Positions 61,443-64,000 of a stretch of DNA of 64,000 bases are shown in pieces (position 1 is the stretch's first letter; every line of letters starts with the position of its first letter). This stretch comes from Candidatus Aegiribacteria sp. MLS_C. Its GTDB lineage: Bacteria; Fermentibacterota; Fermentibacteria; Fermentibacterales; JCC-6. The stretch is from the NCBI GenBank assembly GCA_002030045.1, contig LQBI01000032.1, forward strand, positions 1-64,000, read 5' to 3'. The notes beneath the pieces were generated by a model. The model did no database searches, was not told the origin of the DNA, and was given only the letters and a program-made list of their open reading frames with translations. Position numbers and translations under genes: made by a program.

Positions 61443-62783
61443 CTAGTCGATGTAACCGAGGTCCCGGAGGACCGGGGACACCTCCCACGATTCAAGCATG
61501 TCCGGTTCCCACGGCCTCGGGGTGGACCAGTAGAACAGTGCCCTGTCAAGGAGGGCGGAATCCGCGGGAAGCGGCTCCTGCGCCAGGGGGTCGAGGTCCA
61601 GCCTGTAGGTCTCGGCGCTGTCGGTCCGGGCGTTCCATATAAGCTGTTTACGCGTGGTCCTCACCGAGACCTGGTAAAGCTGGCTGCCGGTATTGATGCC
61701 GCTTGCGGAAAGCATCCTCGTGCCTGTGTGCTCCAGGCCGAACAGGGACCTGCCCCTGACGGGCACCGGCATCTCCAGGCCGCAGTAGTCCAGTATGGTC
61801 GGCGTTATGTCCACCTGGCCGCACATCGCCTCCGGGTGGACATCCCTCAGCGCATCGGTCCCGGAGATTATAAGGGGAACGCTTGTTATCTCGGGATAGA
61901 GGGTCCGTCCATGCCCCACGTAACCGTGTTCCAGGAACTCCTCACCGTGGTCGGCTGTGACCACCACCAGGGTCCCTTCCCTCTCCAGGTCGCGCACCTG
62001 AGCCATCAGACGCCCCAGCTGACCGTCCACCCAGGCAATCTCCCCGTCGTATAGACCTTCAAGACGGTTGCGACTGCCGGTATCGGCCACTGCGCCCTCC
62101 TCCGTGAATTTCCAGAAGCCGATTTCCCTTTCCAGTCCTCCGTCCCCTTCCAGTCCTCCGTCCCTTTCCGAACCTCCGGTTCCGTAAAGGGTGTCGAAGG
62201 GACGGGGAGGGTCATAGGGGTCGTGGGGATCGAAGAGGTGGACGACAAGGAGGAAGGGCCGGTCATCGGGCACCCGCTGCAGCCATCTGATAGCGCTGCT
62301 CACCGTGCTGTCGGCCTTCCCGTTGCCGTCGTCCCTGCATTCGAAGAGGTCGAAGCCCCTATGAAAACCGAAATCTCCGCTCAGGAGGTAGACGTTGAAG
62401 AAGCCCGCCGTGGCGTAGCCGTTGTCGTTCATCACCATGGCCAGCAGGGGCATCTCCGGGTCCATTCCGAAGACCCTTCCGGTGGGAACGTCCATTCCGG
62501 CACCGTGGGAAACGGGGGTCTGACCGCTCATGATGCTGGCGGTGGCGGGAAGTGTCCAGGAGGACTGGGCGGTCACGTTCTCCATCATGACACCCGCTTC
62601 CGCAAGGCTGTCCAGCACAGGCGAGGTATCCCTCCGGTAACCGTAGCAGGAGAGATGGTCGGCCCTGAGGGTGTCGATGATGACCAGCACTACGGAGGGC
62701 CTTTCGACTCCCCTCGTGCAGGATGCCGTCGCAGTCAGGACGATGGCGGCGAGGACGAGCCCCGGCAGTCGCGGGTATCTCAT
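61443..62783 (-). CDS. sulfatase-like alkaline-phosphatase-superfamily lipoprotein
   Basis: Predicted lipoprotein of 446 residues; signal ends ATASC (Cys 22). Metal ligands are in VIIDTLRADHLSC (Asp-Thr) and VTADHGEEFLEHG (Asp-His), and the nucleophile region is SSWTLPATASIMSG, where a Thr takes the place of the Cys/Ser of true sulfatases (no CxPxR). It may be a phosphodiesterase, phosphotransferase or sulfatase. The start overlaps the SH3 gene stop (ATGA). Confidence 0.85.
   Translation of the reverse strand: MRYPRLPGLVLAAIVLTATASCTRGVERPSVVLVIIDTLRADHLSCYGYRRDTSPVLDSLAEAGVMMENVTAQSSWTLPATASIMSGQTPVSHGAGMDVPTGRVFGMDPEMPLLAMVMNDNGYATAGFFNVYLLSGDFGFHRGFDLFECRDDGNGKADSTVSSAIRWLQRVPDDRPFLLVVHLFDPHDPYDPPRPFDTLYGTGGSERDGGLEGDGGLEREIGFWKFTEEGAVADTGSRNRLEGLYDGEIAWVDGQLGRLMAQVRDLEREGTLVVVTADHGEEFLEHGYVGHGRTLYPEITSVPLIISGTDALRDVHPEAMCGQVDITPTILDYCGLEMPVPVRGRSLFGLEHTGTRMLSASGINTGSQLYQVSVRTTRKQLIWNARTDSAETYRLDLDPLAQEPLPADSALLDRALFYWSTPRPWEPDMLESWEVSPVLRDLGYID
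62130..62164. repeat. 18-bp in-frame tandem repeat
   Basis: TTCCAGTCCTCCGTCCC occurs at 62130-62146 and 62148-62164. On the minus strand it encodes a Gly-Leu-Glu-(Gly/Arg)-Asp-Gly repeat in a loop of the sulfatase-like protein. Confidence 0.75.
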
Positions 62784-63100
62784 GGCAGCTCCGTTCCGGT
62801 GGTAAGCGGCGCGTATATCCAGGCGAACAGGGACCTCTCGGGAATGTAAACCCTGTACCAGTCCTCCAGTCCCCCGGTCACCCGCAGCGAGTCCCCCGTC
62901 ACGGCACGGCCGAGGATCTCGTACTCCGTTCCCGGCCCCGCCCGGAGGTTGACCACGCCGCCGGTGACGGTGACCGTCTCCCAGGGGGTTTGCACCTGGG
63001 CCTCCGGGGTCGGCACTCCGGTATCCACCGCCGCGCCGCTGCCGCAGCCGGCCGGGATGGCCATCGAGAGGGGAGCCAGGATCCTGCAGATCCTCAGCAA
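62780..63100 (-). CDS. small SH3b-domain lipoprotein, TTG start
   Basis: Protein of 106 residues. The signal (LLRICRILAPLSMAIPAGC) ends in a lipobox with Cys at about 19. Residues about 45-100 are a bacterial SH3 domain (VVNLRAGPGTEYEILGRA, then DWYRVYIPE), which often binds peptidoglycan. Start is TTG at 63100 with GGAGG six bases upstream, overlapping the upstream gene by seven bases. It is followed by the sulfatase-like lipoprotein. Confidence 0.8.
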   Translation of the reverse strand: MLRICRILAPLSMAIPAGCGSGAAVDTGVPTPEAQVQTPWETVTVTGGVVNLRAGPGTEYEILGRAVTGDSLRVTGGLEDWYRVYIPERSLFAWIYAPLTTGTELP

Positions 63101-64000
63101 CTGCCGCCTCCGGCCAGCAGCATCAGTCCGGGCAGGATCCCTGCTGCGAAGAGGCTCCCGTCGGCCAGTGTCCTCTTGGCCAGCTCGGATGGGAAAGGCA
63201 CTCTTCCCAGAATGAAGAAACCCGCCGCCAGGGTCAGCAGACCGGGCATGAACAGCAGCGTGGCGGTACCCAGGCGGCCGGTGAGGGTCCCTGCGGCAAG
63301 CAGCAGCCCGGCGGCGGCGAAGCAGGTCCAGAAAAGGAACACGCTCCTTGCCCTTCCGGCATGGATGGGAATGGTGTCCATACCCATCAGGGCGTCCCCC
63401 TGGAGATCTACAAGGTCCGCCAGGAGGCACCGTCCGAGGAAGAGGAAGAAGAGCATTCCGGCCCACAGGAGCGTCCCGGTATGGAATCCCGATGCTGTGT
63501 AGCCGGGCAGGAAAGCGAGAAGGAAGGACCAGGCGCCTGCGAACATAAGGTCCCGGGATCCTGGAAGGGTTCGAAGGCCCCTGAACGGGTACACCCTTCG
63601 CATCAGGGGTACGGAGTAGAGCAGGAAGGCTGCCAGCATCAGTCCCAGGACCAGGGACCAGAGTGCTCCCAGCGTGAACGAAACAGCCAGGGACGAGGCG
63701 AATGCCCCTACTGAAAGCCAGGTGAGGAGCCTTGAATGGTCCCTGAGGAATTCCTGCCTTCCCAGGCCGGATGGATGGGAATAGCCGGACTCCAGTACCG
63801 AGGTCAGCAGGTGCGCGGCGAACAGGAAGAGCGATGCGCAGAGAGTCCTGAACACCCAGCGTTCCAGGGACATCACGCAGGCTCCCGCCGCCCCCAGGGC
63901 GAATGTGACGGGCAATACGTGGAAATTGCCGTAAACGGCGTTCTGAAGGAACCGTCTGACCCTTCCTATCCTGAGACGGCCGCCCTGTATCTCCAGGAGC
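63094..64000 (-). CDS. UbiA-family prenyltransferase, 5' end beyond the window
   Basis: Partial membrane protein, at least 302 residues; the frame is open to the window edge, and the visible N-terminal part reads RIGRVRRFLQNAVYGNFH. At least eight membrane segments. The second Asp-rich motif is visible as DLVDLQGDALMGMDTIP, typical of UbiA enzymes that attach prenyl chains to aromatic or sugar acceptors. The first Asp-rich motif is not clear (the region reads SVLESGYSHPSG). Substrate unknown. Confidence 0.7.
   Translation of the reverse strand, partial: LLEIQGGRLRIGRVRRFLQNAVYGNFHVLPVTFALGAAGACVMSLERWVFRTLCASLFLFAAHLLTSVLESGYSHPSGLGRQEFLRDHSRLLTWLSVGAFASSLAVSFTLGALWSLVLGLMLAAFLLYSVPLMRRVYPFRGLRTLPGSRDLMFAGAWSFLLAFLPGYTASGFHTGTLLWAGMLFFLFLGRCLLADLVDLQGDALMGMDTIPIHAGRARSVFLFWTCFAAAGLLLAAGTLTGRLGTATLLFMPGLLTLAAGFFILGRVPFPSELAKRTLADGSLFAAGILPGLMLLAGGGSC

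Overview
This 64 kb window comes from a GC-rich, densely packed bacterial chromosome. Genes are mostly on the minus strand, in long operons where stop and start codons overlap (ATGA, GTGA, TGATG). No rRNA, phage, transposase or CRISPR was seen. Signs of a Gram-negative-type anaerobe are several lipoprotein signals, a MurE with the DNPR motif of meso-diaminopimelate ligases, a complete RnfCDGEAB complex, selenocysteine genes selA/selB, and two secreted proteins with C-terminal FlgD/T9SS-like 'sorting' domains. That combination fits the FCB-related candidate phyla (Fermentibacterota is one possibility); this assignment is inference, not shown by the sequence.

Layout. 1-1000: tmRNA gene (minus) with an unusually small tag frame, then rpmB. 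1014-2678: a radical SAM protein. 2864-18160: a complete dcw cluster transcribed mraZ-rsmH-ftsL-ftsI-murE-murF-mraY-murD-ftsW-murG-murC-ftsQ-ftsA-ftsZ, without murB or ddl, driven by a promoter that carries MraZ boxes in its spacer. 18390-23683: exopolysaccharide module (UDP-glucose dehydrogenase, a second UDP-sugar dehydrogenase, a short SLBB protein, a BY-kinase/chain-length protein). 23755-32478: rnfC-D-G-E-A-B followed without a break by selA-selB. 32560-33009: nrdR. 33097-33745: tRNA-His, tRNA-Lys and tRNA-Arg, the latter two each followed directly by an array of 67-bp two-hairpin repeats. 33851-45779: accessory and envelope genes (secreted repeat protein, class V aminotransferase, PEBP protein, CDF transporter, M20 peptidase, GH18-like protein, zinc-ribbon protein, SurA-like lipoprotein, PBP4-type carboxypeptidase). 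45773-49751: an operon of six genes ending in aroQ, efp and a polyprenol-phosphate mannosyltransferase-like enzyme that appears to begin at a CTG codon. 49918-64000: a long run with purB, a GAF/degenerate-GGDEF protein, purL, purQ, a divergent double-domain PurS-like protein, a radical SAM-DUF2344 fusion, RNase G, L21 and folD, preceded by a sulfatase-like protein, an SH3 lipoprotein and a UbiA-family enzyme that runs off the end.

How the parts work together. The dcw cluster provides most of lipid II synthesis and the division machinery. The Rnf complex couples ferredoxin:NAD+ electron transfer to ion pumping, and its co-transcription with selA/selB suggests the energy metabolism of this organism uses selenoenzymes encoded elsewhere. 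PurL, PurQ and the PurS-like protein probably form the FGAM synthase complex. The most interesting items for follow-up are the double PurS-like protein, the tmRNA with a tag of about five encoded residues, the hairpin arrays behind the tRNAs, the palindromic repeat at the ftsZ stop codon, and a structured intergenic region near 35.5 kb.
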